Below are positions 1-4,733 of a DNA stretch of 6,397 nucleotides, one piece after another; positions within the stretch are counted from its first letter, which is position 1; every line of letters begins with the position of its first letter. A model generated the notes under the pieces. The model was not told the origin of the DNA. It was given only the letters and a program-made list of their open reading frames with translations, and made no database searches. The stretch comes from an uncultured Candidatus Melainabacteria bacterium (lineage in GTDB: Bacteria > Cyanobacteriota > Vampirovibrionia > Gastranaerophilales > Gastranaerophilaceae). The DNA lies in contig CAKURN010000085.1 of assembly GCA_934675695.1 (NCBI GenBank), positions 1 to 6,397 on the forward strand, given 5' to 3'. Made by a program: the position numbers and the translations under genes.

Positions 1-50
1 TCTGATAACACAATTTTATAAAAATTTTATCAAAAAAAAATATCAAACAC
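1..50. other. AT-rich left edge, no gene seen
   Basis: Almost pure A/T with a nine-A run at 32-40. It lies beyond the terminator of the minus-strand aldolase operon and has no supportable reading frame. The palindromic T/A stretches at 14-30 could form weak AT-only hairpins, but nothing more specific can be supported. Confidence 0.4.
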
Positions 51-81
51 AACAAAAAATAAAGCAGGTAATATACCTGCT
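51..81 (-). terminator. Rho-independent terminator of the aldolase operon
   Basis: A perfect 8-bp inverted repeat (63-70 AGCAGGTA with 74-81 TACCTGCT, 3-nt loop) lies 6 bp past the aldolase stop codon. Read on the minus strand, the stem is followed at once by TTATTTTTTGTT (62-51), a good U-tract. On the plus strand no T-run follows the stem, so it should terminate minus-strand transcription only. Confidence 0.87.
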
Positions 82-87
82 GTTGAC

Positions 88-687
88 CTAAATTTCTTTT
101 ATTTTTTCTAGTGTTTGTTTAATCACATCAATCATCTCAGACGTGTTTTCGATTTTGTAAAATTCTCGACCAACACCGACCGCTATTGCACCTACATCTA
201 AATATTCTTTTATTTCATTTAGTTTTACAAATCCACAAGGTAAAACGTTTAAAAATGGCATTGGTTTTATTAGTTCTTTTATGTATTGAACTCCGCCCAT
301 TCTAGCGACTGGATAAATTTTTATAAGAATACTTCTTGCTTTCCAAGCACAGTAAGCTTCATTTGGGGTAGTAACCGCAGGAATTAAATATGTTCCATGG
401 CAAGAAGCATAATGTACTAAATTCTGTTGAAAAATAGGGCTAGAAATAATATTCGCTCCGGCATCAAGAGCAGCCCCTGCTTGCATAGAAGTAATAATTC
501 CGCCTTGTGCAATTAAAATATCTGAATTTTTTGACAATTCTTTTGTAACAGCAAGTGGACAATTAAGTTCAATAATCTTTAAACCACCTTCAATATATGA
601 ATAAGCTGTTTCTAGGGCTTTATCAACGTTGTCTTGTCTTACTATTCCAAAAATCTTTTCTTGTTTTAAATATTCAAGTAAATTCAT
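88..687 (-). CDS. Divergent KDPG/KHG aldolase-family protein (Eda-like)
   Basis: A 199-aa class I aldolase of the 2-keto-3-deoxy-6-phosphogluconate / 4-hydroxy-2-oxoglutarate family, a cytosolic TIM barrel of normal length. Family members cleave KDPG to pyruvate and glyceraldehyde-3-phosphate through a lysine Schiff base. Visible marks are GIVR (14-17), the catalytic Glu40 in IIELN, Pro84, Lys123 in LIKIYP (the expected Schiff-base lysine) and the C-terminal GAIAVGVG barrel end (166-173). The middle and C-terminal parts resemble cyanobacterial Eda homologues as I recall them. Several substrate contacts differ from E. coli Eda by my alignment: Arg49 becomes Pro44, Thr73 becomes Gly63, and the phosphate-loop TGGI becomes CGFV (151-154). 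The substrate is therefore uncertain. It starts 2 bp after the upstream small gene with no clear SD, so translation is probably coupled. No other Entner-Doudoroff gene is in the window. Confidence 0.85.
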   Translation of the reverse strand: MNLLEYLKQEKIFGIVRQDNVDKALETAYSYIEGGLKIIELNCPLAVTKELSKNSDILIAQGGIITSMQAGAALDAGANIISSPIFQQNLVHYASCHGTYLIPAVTTPNEAYCAWKARSILIKIYPVARMGGVQYIKELIKPMPFLNVLPCGFVKLNEIKEYLDVGAIAVGVGREFYKIENTSEMIDVIKQTLEKIKEI

Positions 688-689
688 TT

Positions 690-995
690 TTAGGCTATTT
701 CTTTCATTTTTTCTCTATTTGATAGCATACATTTTGTATTTTTAAGGCATAGAATAGAAATAGCTTTTTTGATTTCCATATCTTCAACAAGCCAACATAT
801 ATTTTCTCTAAAATCGTTCAAAAAACAAAAAGTTGATGTTAATATTGCGACTTGTACTGCCTTTATTAAATTAAAACTGGTGATGTCAATGTAAACATTT
901 GTTTCATCTGAATAACATTTTAGTTCTAATGAGGAATTTTGATAATTAATTTTAAAGATATTCTTCTTATTTTCAATACTAATAATAGGATTCAT
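690..995 (-). CDS. Small hypothetical protein, possibly STAS-like
   Basis: A 101-aa protein I do not recognise. It has no signal peptide or clear membrane segment. By eye the order is three short beta strands (about 12-18, 22-28, 33-38), a helix (41-60), a strand (66-71), a helix (73-82) and a last strand (87-91). The strand-then-DITSFN-then-helix arrangement recalls STAS/anti-sigma-antagonist folds, but the phosphorylatable serine loop of SpoIIAA is absent, so this is only a fold-level guess. It has five cysteines (27, 57, 67, 83, 89) without a CxxC pattern. The ATG follows AGAAG at a short spacing. It is first in a two-gene unit with the aldolase 2 bp downstream, so a shared role is possible but unproven. 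Confidence 0.65.
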   Translation of the reverse strand: MNPIISIENKKNIFKINYQNSSLELKCYSDETNVYIDITSFNLIKAVQVAILTSTFCFLNDFRENICWLVEDMEIKKAISILCLKNTKCMLSNREKMKEIA

Positions 996-1043
996 GGGTA
1001 CTTCTTTTTAACTACATTTTTGATATCGGCAAAGAAAATTAAT

Positions 1044-1073
1044 ATTTTAACTTTGTTTTAGATTTATAGTCCA
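1044..1073 (-). promoter_or_regulatory. Possible promoter of the hypothetical-aldolase operon
   Basis: On the minus strand TGGACT (1073-1068) and TAAAAT (1049-1044) are 18 bp apart, matching sigma-70 consensus 4/6 and 5/6. This would give a leader of about 40 nt. In such AT-rich DNA a match this weak may be chance. It sits back to back with the kdsC promoter. Confidence 0.3.
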
Positions 1074-1086
1074 TTTGTTGTATAAT
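1057..1086 (+). promoter_or_regulatory. Sigma-70-type promoter of kdsC
   Basis: A perfect -10 TATAAT (1081-1086) lies 18 bp after TTTAGA (1057-1062; 4/6 to TTGACA). Transcription would begin near 1093 and leave a short leader carrying the SD AGAGGA at 1097-1102, 8 nt before the kdsC ATG. Confidence 0.65.
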
Positions 1087-1110
1087 TTTTAAAAAAAGAG
1101 GAATTTAACA

Positions 1111-1644
1111 ATGCAAACAACAGAATTAAAAAATATTGCAAAAAACATTAAAATGGTAGCTTTTGATGTAGATGGCGTTTTAACAGATGGCTCGTTGACT
1201 TTTATAGAAGATGGAAAAGAAATAAAAACTTATGATGCAAAAGATGGACTAGGTGTCGTAATGCTAAGAAAAGCAGGTTTAATCACTGCAATTATCACCG
1301 GAAGAAGTAATAACACAGTAAAACACAGAGCAGAAGTTTTGGATATTCAGGAACTATATATGGGGCAAAAAAATAAAATTGCTACTTTAGAAGAACTGGT
1401 TGAAAAATACAAATTAAAAAGAACTGAAATAGCATATATGGGTGATGATTTGCCTGATATATGCGTTTTAAATGAAGTCGGTTTAAAATGCTGTCCAAAT
1501 GATGCAGTTAAAAGAGTAAAAGAACTGTGCAATTTCGTATCAACAAAAAATGGCGGAAAGGGTGCAGTTAGAGAACTTTGCGATTTTATTTTAGATTCAA
1601 AAGAAATCACTTACGAAATGATTTCAAAACCTACAGTACAGTAG
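1111..1644 (+). CDS. kdsC: 3-deoxy-D-manno-octulosonate 8-phosphate phosphatase (KdsC)
   Basis: A 177-aa HAD-superfamily phosphatase of the small cap-less (C0) KdsC group, which works as a tetramer. It removes phosphate from Kdo-8-phosphate to give Kdo, the inner-core sugar of lipopolysaccharide. Motif I is FDVDGVLTDG (18-27; nucleophile Asp19, acid/base Asp21), motif II is ITGR (62-65, Thr63), motif III is a lysine in QKNK (86-89), and motif IV is GDD (111-113) followed by LPD. The C-terminal NGGKGAVRE (147-155) is typical of KdsC and separates it from other HAD enzymes. Length is normal for the family. The start is set by AGAGGA 8 nt upstream and the promoter at 1057-1086. No other Kdo gene is in the window. 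Its TAG stop directly abuts the stop of the convergent recombinase gene. Confidence 0.94.
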   Translation: MQTTELKNIAKNIKMVAFDVDGVLTDGSLTFIEDGKEIKTYDAKDGLGVVMLRKAGLITAIITGRSNNTVKHRAEVLDIQELYMGQKNKIATLEELVEKYKLKRTEIAYMGDDLPDICVLNEVGLKCCPNDAVKRVKELCNFVSTKNGGKGAVRELCDFILDSKEITYEMISKPTVQ

Positions 1645-1658
1645 CTATTTTGTACTGT
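1633..1658. repeat. Inverted repeat over the convergent kdsC/xer 3' ends
   Basis: ACAGTACA (1633-1640) and TGTACTGT (1651-1658) form a perfect 8-bp stem with a 10-nt loop. The loop contains the palindrome TAGCTA (1642-1647), which supplies the TAG stop of kdsC on the plus strand and the TAG stop of the recombinase on the minus strand. It may act as a two-way transcript end. Neither side has a proper U-tract: the minus transcript continues AGGTTTTGAAAT and the plus transcript GTGGGTGAG. Confidence 0.6.
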
Positions 1659-2544
1659 GTGGGTGAGTGGTTTCGTAAACTTGTTTTAGTCTTTGGATTG
1701 AAACATGGGTGTATATTTGAGTATTTTTGATACTGGAATGTCCTAAAAGCTCCTGTACAATTCTCAAATCCGCTCCATGTTCCAGCAATTTTGTTGCAAA
1801 AGAATGACGAAAAACGTGAGGTGTAACGTGTTTTGTAAAATGAATATTTTCAAGACAGTGTTTTAGAGCTTTTCTGATACTTTGATTTTGAAGTCTATAG
1901 CCATTATAATTAATAAATAATGGTGTTGTCGGGGTAATTTCTGTATTTGAATTTATTAAAGAAAAAACATTATCAATGTTGTTTTTTGTTTTATCGGGAA
2001 TCAATACAATTCTTTCTTTTGCTCCATTACCGAAAACTCTAATTTCATTTTGTTCTAAATTTAAGTTTTCAAAATTTAAACCGGACAATTCTGAAATTCT
2101 CATTCCGGAAACCCACAACAATTCTAGTATAATTCTATTTCTGTATCCCGATGGAGTATCTATATTGATACTTCTTAGAATGTTTTCAACTTCTTCTTCT
2201 GATAAAAATTCAGGCAAGTTTTTATTTTGTTTTGGAATAGAAATATTATCTACGGGGTTGTATTCTATAAGTTCTTCTTGGTATAAAAACTTATAGAACG
2301 CTCGAATTGAAGCGATTTTTCTTGCTATTGTTGTTTTTGTGTAGTTTATTTGTTGAATAAAATACAAATATTCGCTAAATTTTTGTGATTCTATGTCTAG
2401 TGGATTTATTTCTCCAATCCATAACAAAAACGTGTACACATCTGCACAATAAGCTCTAATTGTATGAGATGAAAAGTTCTTTTCACTTTTTAAATAAATT
2501 TTAAAATCGTCTAAAAGTTCGTTTTTGCTAAAATTTTCACTCAT
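1645..2544 (-). CDS. xerC/xerD: XerC/XerD-family tyrosine recombinase
   Basis: A 299-aa site-specific recombinase of normal Xer length. Residues about 8-95 form the N-terminal SAM-like core-binding domain (SSHTIRAY at 25-32), and about 108-285 the catalytic domain. All catalytic residues are present: Arg149 in GMRISEL, Lys176 in GNGAKER, His243 and Arg246 in HVFRH, His269 in ELLGHSS and nucleophile Tyr278 in TQIYTH. The tail RLKQVYETTHP (285-295) is typical of Xer proteins rather than phage integrases. In the family, Xer enzymes resolve chromosome dimers at dif before division. Features of both XerC and XerD are mixed, so I do not choose. It is last in a four-gene minus-strand run, 2 bp after the pentapeptide gene, with only a weak distant GAAG as SD, suggesting coupled translation. 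No att or dif site is visible nearby. Confidence 0.92.
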   Translation of the reverse strand: MSENFSKNELLDDFKIYLKSEKNFSSHTIRAYCADVYTFLLWIGEINPLDIESQKFSEYLYFIQQINYTKTTIARKIASIRAFYKFLYQEELIEYNPVDNISIPKQNKNLPEFLSEEEVENILRSINIDTPSGYRNRIILELLWVSGMRISELSGLNFENLNLEQNEIRVFGNGAKERIVLIPDKTKNNIDNVFSLINSNTEITPTTPLFINYNGYRLQNQSIRKALKHCLENIHFTKHVTPHVFRHSFATKLLEHGADLRIVQELLGHSSIKNTQIYTHVSIQRLKQVYETTHPHSTK

Positions 2545-2546
2545 TT

Positions 2547-3068
2547 TTAGTATACTTCGGCAGTTTTTTCTTCTTCATCTTGCAAAGAAGACAAATCGGA
2601 ATTATATGTACAATCAAACCCTTCCGGTAGTTTTTCATCATCAGGCCATATAGTTGTATCATCAAATCTTACTGCAGATAAATTTTCACAACTAGAAAAA
2701 TCACTATCAGTCAAATCTGTTTCTGAAAAATTTGCTCCTGCCATATCAGCATCAGAAAAATCGCAAAAATTAACAACAGCATAGCTGAAATTTGTTCCGT
2801 TTAAGATTGCATTTGAAAAATTGCATTCAGTCAATGTTGCTCTTGAAAAATCAACTGTAGTTAAATCACAGTCAGAAAAATCAATATTAACAAGATTTGT
2901 TTCTGAAAATGATGTTCCGGAAAAATCAATTCCTGAAAAGTCAGCATTTTCAAGCGTAGAATGCGAAAAATCCGCCTCTGAAATTTCGATATCGGTGTTT
3001 TCTTTGTGATATTCTACAAAAGAATCGTAGTCATTTAAAATTAAATTAATTAAGTTTTCTTGTGACAT
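2547..3068 (-). CDS. Acidic pentapeptide-repeat protein
   Basis: A 173-aa protein if started at the ATG at 3068, which has AAAGGG 6 nt upstream and leaves a 10-bp gap after the regulator gene. A longer frame to 3104 would overlap that gene and is less likely. Residues 1-31 look like a helical cap resembling the N-terminus of cyanobacterial pentapeptide proteins. Residues 32-131 are ten 10-residue units with Phe-Ser every tenth residue (Phe34, 44, 54, 64 through 124), alternating with Leu/Ile/Val/Met five residues later. This should fold into about five coils of a right-handed quadrilateral beta-helix. A tail with TTIWPDDEKLPEGFD (138-152) closes it. The protein has about 39 Asp/Glu against 5 Lys/Arg. 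No signal peptide is seen, so it is probably cytosolic. The function is unknown; some pentapeptide proteins bind gyrase as DNA mimics, but that is not shown here. Confidence 0.88.
   Translation of the reverse strand: MSQENLINLILNDYDSFVEYHKENTDIEISEADFSHSTLENADFSGIDFSGTSFSETNLVNIDFSDCDLTTVDFSRATLTECNFSNAILNGTNFSYAVVNFCDFSDADMAGANFSETDLTDSDFSSCENLSAVRFDDTTIWPDDEKLPEGFDCTYNSDLSSLQDEEEKTAEVY
2676..2975 (-). repeat. 30-bp periodic coding repeat (ten decapeptide units)
   Basis: On the plus strand a GAAAAA-like hexamer recurs exactly every 30 bp, beginning at 2695, 2725, 2755, 2785, 2815, 2845, 2875, 2905, 2935 and 2965, with one extra copy at 2920. It encodes the Phe-Ser pair of each pentapeptide double unit. 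The bases between copies are diverged. The extra copy gives DFSGIDFSG, the one place where Phe replaces the alternating Leu. Confidence 0.9.
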
Positions 3069-3074
3069 AAAATA

Positions 3075-3080
3075 CCCTTT
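3075..3080 (-). promoter_or_regulatory. Ribosome binding site deciding the pentapeptide gene start
   Basis: AAAGGG on the minus strand lies 6 nt before the ATG at 3068 and overlaps the stop codon of the upstream regulator (3079-3081). The alternative upstream ATG at 3104 lies inside that regulator gene, so 3068 is preferred. Confidence 0.6.
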
Positions 3081-3699
3081 ATATAATTTCTGTCTGTTGT
3101 GCAAGTAAAACCGCTTGTACTCTGTTATCTACATTGAGTTTTCTGTAAATACTGTTCAAATGCGTTTTGATTGTTACTTCTCTTACAAAGAGTTTTTCTG
3201 CAATTTGGGAGTTTGTTGCTCCTTTTGAAACCAGAGTCAAGATTTCTTTCTCTCTTTGAGTCAGAGGAGAAATTTTTTCGCCTTTAACAAAAGGGAGAGG
3301 TTTTATTTCTTTTGTATCTTTATTCCACAAAGAACGTCTTAATAACGCTTCAATTCTTGCAAGCAAATTAGGTAAAACATAAGGTTTTACAATGTAATCG
3401 TCTGCACCGAATTTTAAACCTGAAATTTGTTTTGAATCATCATTAACAGAAGTCAACATTATTATAGGAATTTTAGAAATATTAGGATTTTTTCTGATAG
3501 CTTTTAGTGTTTCCCAGCCATCTAAATTAGGCATTACAACATCAAGCAAAATTAAATCAAAGTTTTTATCTTCATCTAAAATTTTCAAAGCCAAAAGTCC
3601 ATCGGTTGCGACTTTTACTTCAAACCCATACATAGGTAAAGTATCAGAAAGTAACTTTGGATTATCATCAACGATTAATATTCTGGCAATTCCATTCAT
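3079..3699 (-). CDS. Response regulator, OmpR-like receiver with LuxR-type HTH
   Basis: A 206-aa two-domain response regulator, cytosolic and DNA-binding. The receiver (about 5-122) has acidic residues Asp11-Asp12, the phospho-acceptor Asp53 in LLLDVVMP, Thr83 in MLTS and Lys105 in VKPY. The stretch FGADDYIVKPY followed by LLARIEALLRR (112-122) is what is usually seen in OmpR/PhoB-type receivers. The output domain (about 143-206), with LTQREKEIL, SQIAEKL and VTIKTHLNSIYRKL, is a NarL/LuxR HTH. The pairing recalls plastid/cyanobacterial Ycf29-like regulators, but this is recall only. Its ATG directly abuts the stop of the preceding regulator; the nearest SD-like AGAAGG is 13 nt upstream, so coupling is likely. 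No partner kinase is in the window, and the target genes are unknown. Confidence 0.92.
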   Translation of the reverse strand: MNGIARILIVDDNPKLLSDTLPMYGFEVKVATDGLLALKILDEDKNFDLILLDVVMPNLDGWETLKAIRKNPNISKIPIIMLTSVNDDSKQISGLKFGADDYIVKPYVLPNLLARIEALLRRSLWNKDTKEIKPLPFVKGEKISPLTQREKEILTLVSKGATNSQIAEKLFVREVTIKTHLNSIYRKLNVDNRVQAVLLAQQTEII

Positions 3700-4362
3700 T
3701 TATTCGATTAAACCTTCTCTAATAGCTTTGATTGCAGCTTGCGTCCTATCATCTACATTCATTTTTTGCAAAATTGAACAAACATGAACTTTGGTGGTGT
3801 TAACTGAAATATTCAGCTTTTGTGCAATTTGTTGATTGTTGCAACCTGTAGATAATAATATTAATACTCTTTTTTCTTGTTGAGTCAAATTGTAACAATC
3901 TTTTACAGAAATTTTGTTAAATTTGTTGTTTTGATTTTTTGATGTTGTTTGCATAACGTATTTTGAAACAGCTGAATCGAAATACATAGAGCCGTTTAAT
4001 ACATCTTTTACAACTTCAATCAATTTGTCCGGTTTAATGTCTTTTGTACAGTATGCATTTATACCTACTTCCAAACACTCTATTACTTCTTCTTTTTCGC
4101 AATGCGAAGTTAAAATAATTATTTTTATATCTTTATATTTTTTTCTTATTTCTCTAATTGCTTCTATTCCATTGGTATCGCCCAAACCCAAATCCATTAA
4201 AACAAGTTCGATTTTGTTTTCTTTTAAAATATCATAAGCCAAATTTGCACTATCAGCTTCAAATATTTCATTTAAAAAATCAGAACTGCTAAGCGAAGTC
4301 TTTAGAGCGAACAATGTCAAAGCATGGTCTTCTACAATCAATACATTTACATTCTTATCCAT
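3700..4362 (-). CDS. NarL/FixJ-family response regulator
   Basis: A 220-aa response regulator, the usual length for NarL-type proteins. The receiver (about 5-123) has Glu11-Asp12, phospho-acceptor Asp57 in LMDLGLG, Thr85 in ILTS and Lys107 in TKDI. The linker NGSMYFDSAV (123-132) is typical of the NarL family. The LuxR HTH is at about 157-220, with LTQQEKRVL, NQQIAQKL and NTTKVHVCSILQKM. The HTH is identical to that of the next regulator at roughly half its positions, while the receivers differ more, so the two are unlikely to be a recent duplication. The start is placed at the ATG at 4362. A 13-residue extension to a TTG at 4401 would begin inside the likely -35 box. The gene heads the four-gene minus-strand run. 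No histidine kinase is nearby, so its signal is unknown. Confidence 0.92.
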   Translation of the reverse strand: MDKNVNVLIVEDHALTLFALKTSLSSSDFLNEIFEADSANLAYDILKENKIELVLMDLGLGDTNGIEAIREIRKKYKDIKIIILTSHCEKEEVIECLEVGINAYCTKDIKPDKLIEVVKDVLNGSMYFDSAVSKYVMQTTSKNQNNKFNKISVKDCYNLTQQEKRVLILLSTGCNNQQIAQKLNISVNTTKVHVCSILQKMNVDDRTQAAIKAIREGLIE

Positions 4363-4374
4363 ATTGACTATATT
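4346..4374 (+). promoter_or_regulatory. Possible promoter of gatC-pyrG
   Basis: TTTACA (4346-4351) and TATATT (4369-4374) each match consensus 5/6 with a 17-bp spacer. Transcription would start near 4381 with a leader of about 60 nt. The -35 lies inside the first codons of the divergent regulator gene and the -10 overlaps that gene's promoter. A plus-strand TATAAT at 4374-4379 has no well-spaced -35. Confidence 0.5.
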
Positions 4375-4401
4375 ATAATTTAAGTTAACAAAAAATTGCA
4401 A
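4372..4401 (-). promoter_or_regulatory. Promoter of the regulator-pentapeptide-xer operon
   Basis: On the minus strand TTGCAA (4401-4396; 4/6) and a perfect TATAAT (4377-4372) are 18 bp apart. The expected transcription start near 4365 is only about 3 nt before the ATG at 4362. Together with the lack of any SD, this suggests a nearly leaderless mRNA. Confidence 0.6.
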
Positions 4402-4404
4402 TAG

Positions 4405-4427
4405 TTAAATTTTTTTGGTAAATTTAA
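4405..4427 (+). repeat. AT-only inverted repeat in the gatC leader
   Basis: TTAAATTT (4405-4412) and AAATTTAA (4420-4427) are a perfect 8-bp inverted repeat with a 7-nt loop, ending 3 nt before the gatC SD (AAGAGGA, 4431-4437). As RNA it would be weak; as DNA it could be an operator. No direct sign of function is seen. Confidence 0.3.
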
Positions 4428-4443
4428 ACCAAGAGGAAAAAAT

Positions 4444-4725
4444 ATGATTACAATAAAAGACGTTGAACATGTTGCAAAATTGGCAAGATTAGAATTGTCA
4501 GACGAAGAAAAAGAAAAATACACACACCAACTAGGTGATGTATTAGCTCATGTAGAAAAAATGAACGAAGTTGATACAACCGGGGTTGAACCTATGAATC
4601 ACCCAATCGACTTTGTAAATGTAATGAGAGAAGATGTTAAAATTTACGAAAATACAAGAGAAGAACTTATGAGCAATGCTCCTGACGTTGAAGGAGAATT
4701 TTTCAAAGTTCCTAAAATAAACTAA
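4444..4725 (+). CDS. gatC: Glutamyl-tRNA(Gln)/aspartyl-tRNA(Asn) amidotransferase subunit C
   Basis: A 93-aa GatC of the expected length. GatC is the small belt-like subunit that holds GatA and GatB together in the complex that amidates misacylated Glu-tRNA(Gln) and/or Asp-tRNA(Asn). The helical N-terminus with VEHVAKLARLELSDEE (7-22), the NEVDTTGVEP turn (41-50) with nearby NHP, the MREDV segment (61-65) and the C-terminal EFFKVPKI (85-92) are family hallmarks. The SD AAGAGGA is 6 nt before the ATG. gatA and gatB are not in the window; gatC is paired with pyrG instead, 8 bp apart. Confidence 0.95.
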   Translation: MITIKDVEHVAKLARLELSDEEKEKYTHQLGDVLAHVEKMNEVDTTGVEPMNHPIDFVNVMREDVKIYENTREELMSNAPDVEGEFFKVPKIN

Positions 4726-4730
4726 GAGGA
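4724..4730 (+). promoter_or_regulatory. pyrG ribosome binding site overlapping the gatC stop
   Basis: AAGAGGA (4724-4730) begins with the last two bases of the gatC TAA (4723-4725) and ends 3 nt before the pyrG ATG. The spacing is short. Ribosomes ending gatC would be placed next to the pyrG start, which fits coupled translation. Confidence 0.7.
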
Positions 4731-4733
4731 TAA

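Noticed and set aside
1347..1610. Open frame antisense to kdsC on the minus strand
   Set aside because: It is a shadow of a certain gene, has low-complexity Ser/Phe-rich translation and no recognisable motif.
1645..2544. Recombinase as the integrase of a mobile island
   Set aside because: Its sequence is Xer-like in length and C-terminus. No flanking direct repeats, tRNA or phage genes are seen, and the surrounding genes look like ordinary chromosome.
2676..2975. Exact 30-bp periodicity suggesting a CRISPR array or tandem DNA repeat
   Set aside because: Only a short hexamer is shared between units, there are no separate spacers, and the period is explained by the pentapeptide codons of the minus-strand gene.
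3069..3104. Upstream ATG extending the pentapeptide protein by 12 residues
   Set aside because: It overlaps the response regulator by 26 bp, and the ATG at 3068 has a better-placed ribosome binding site.
4370..4392. dif-like site in the palindromic A/T stretch upstream of gatC
   Set aside because: It lacks a clear pair of 11-bp arms with a 6-8 bp centre; the A/T symmetry is better explained by overlapping promoter -10 elements.
4363..4401. TTG start extending the first regulator by 13 residues
   Set aside because: The added residues do not fit a receiver N-terminus, there is no SD, and the TTG is part of the likely -35 box.
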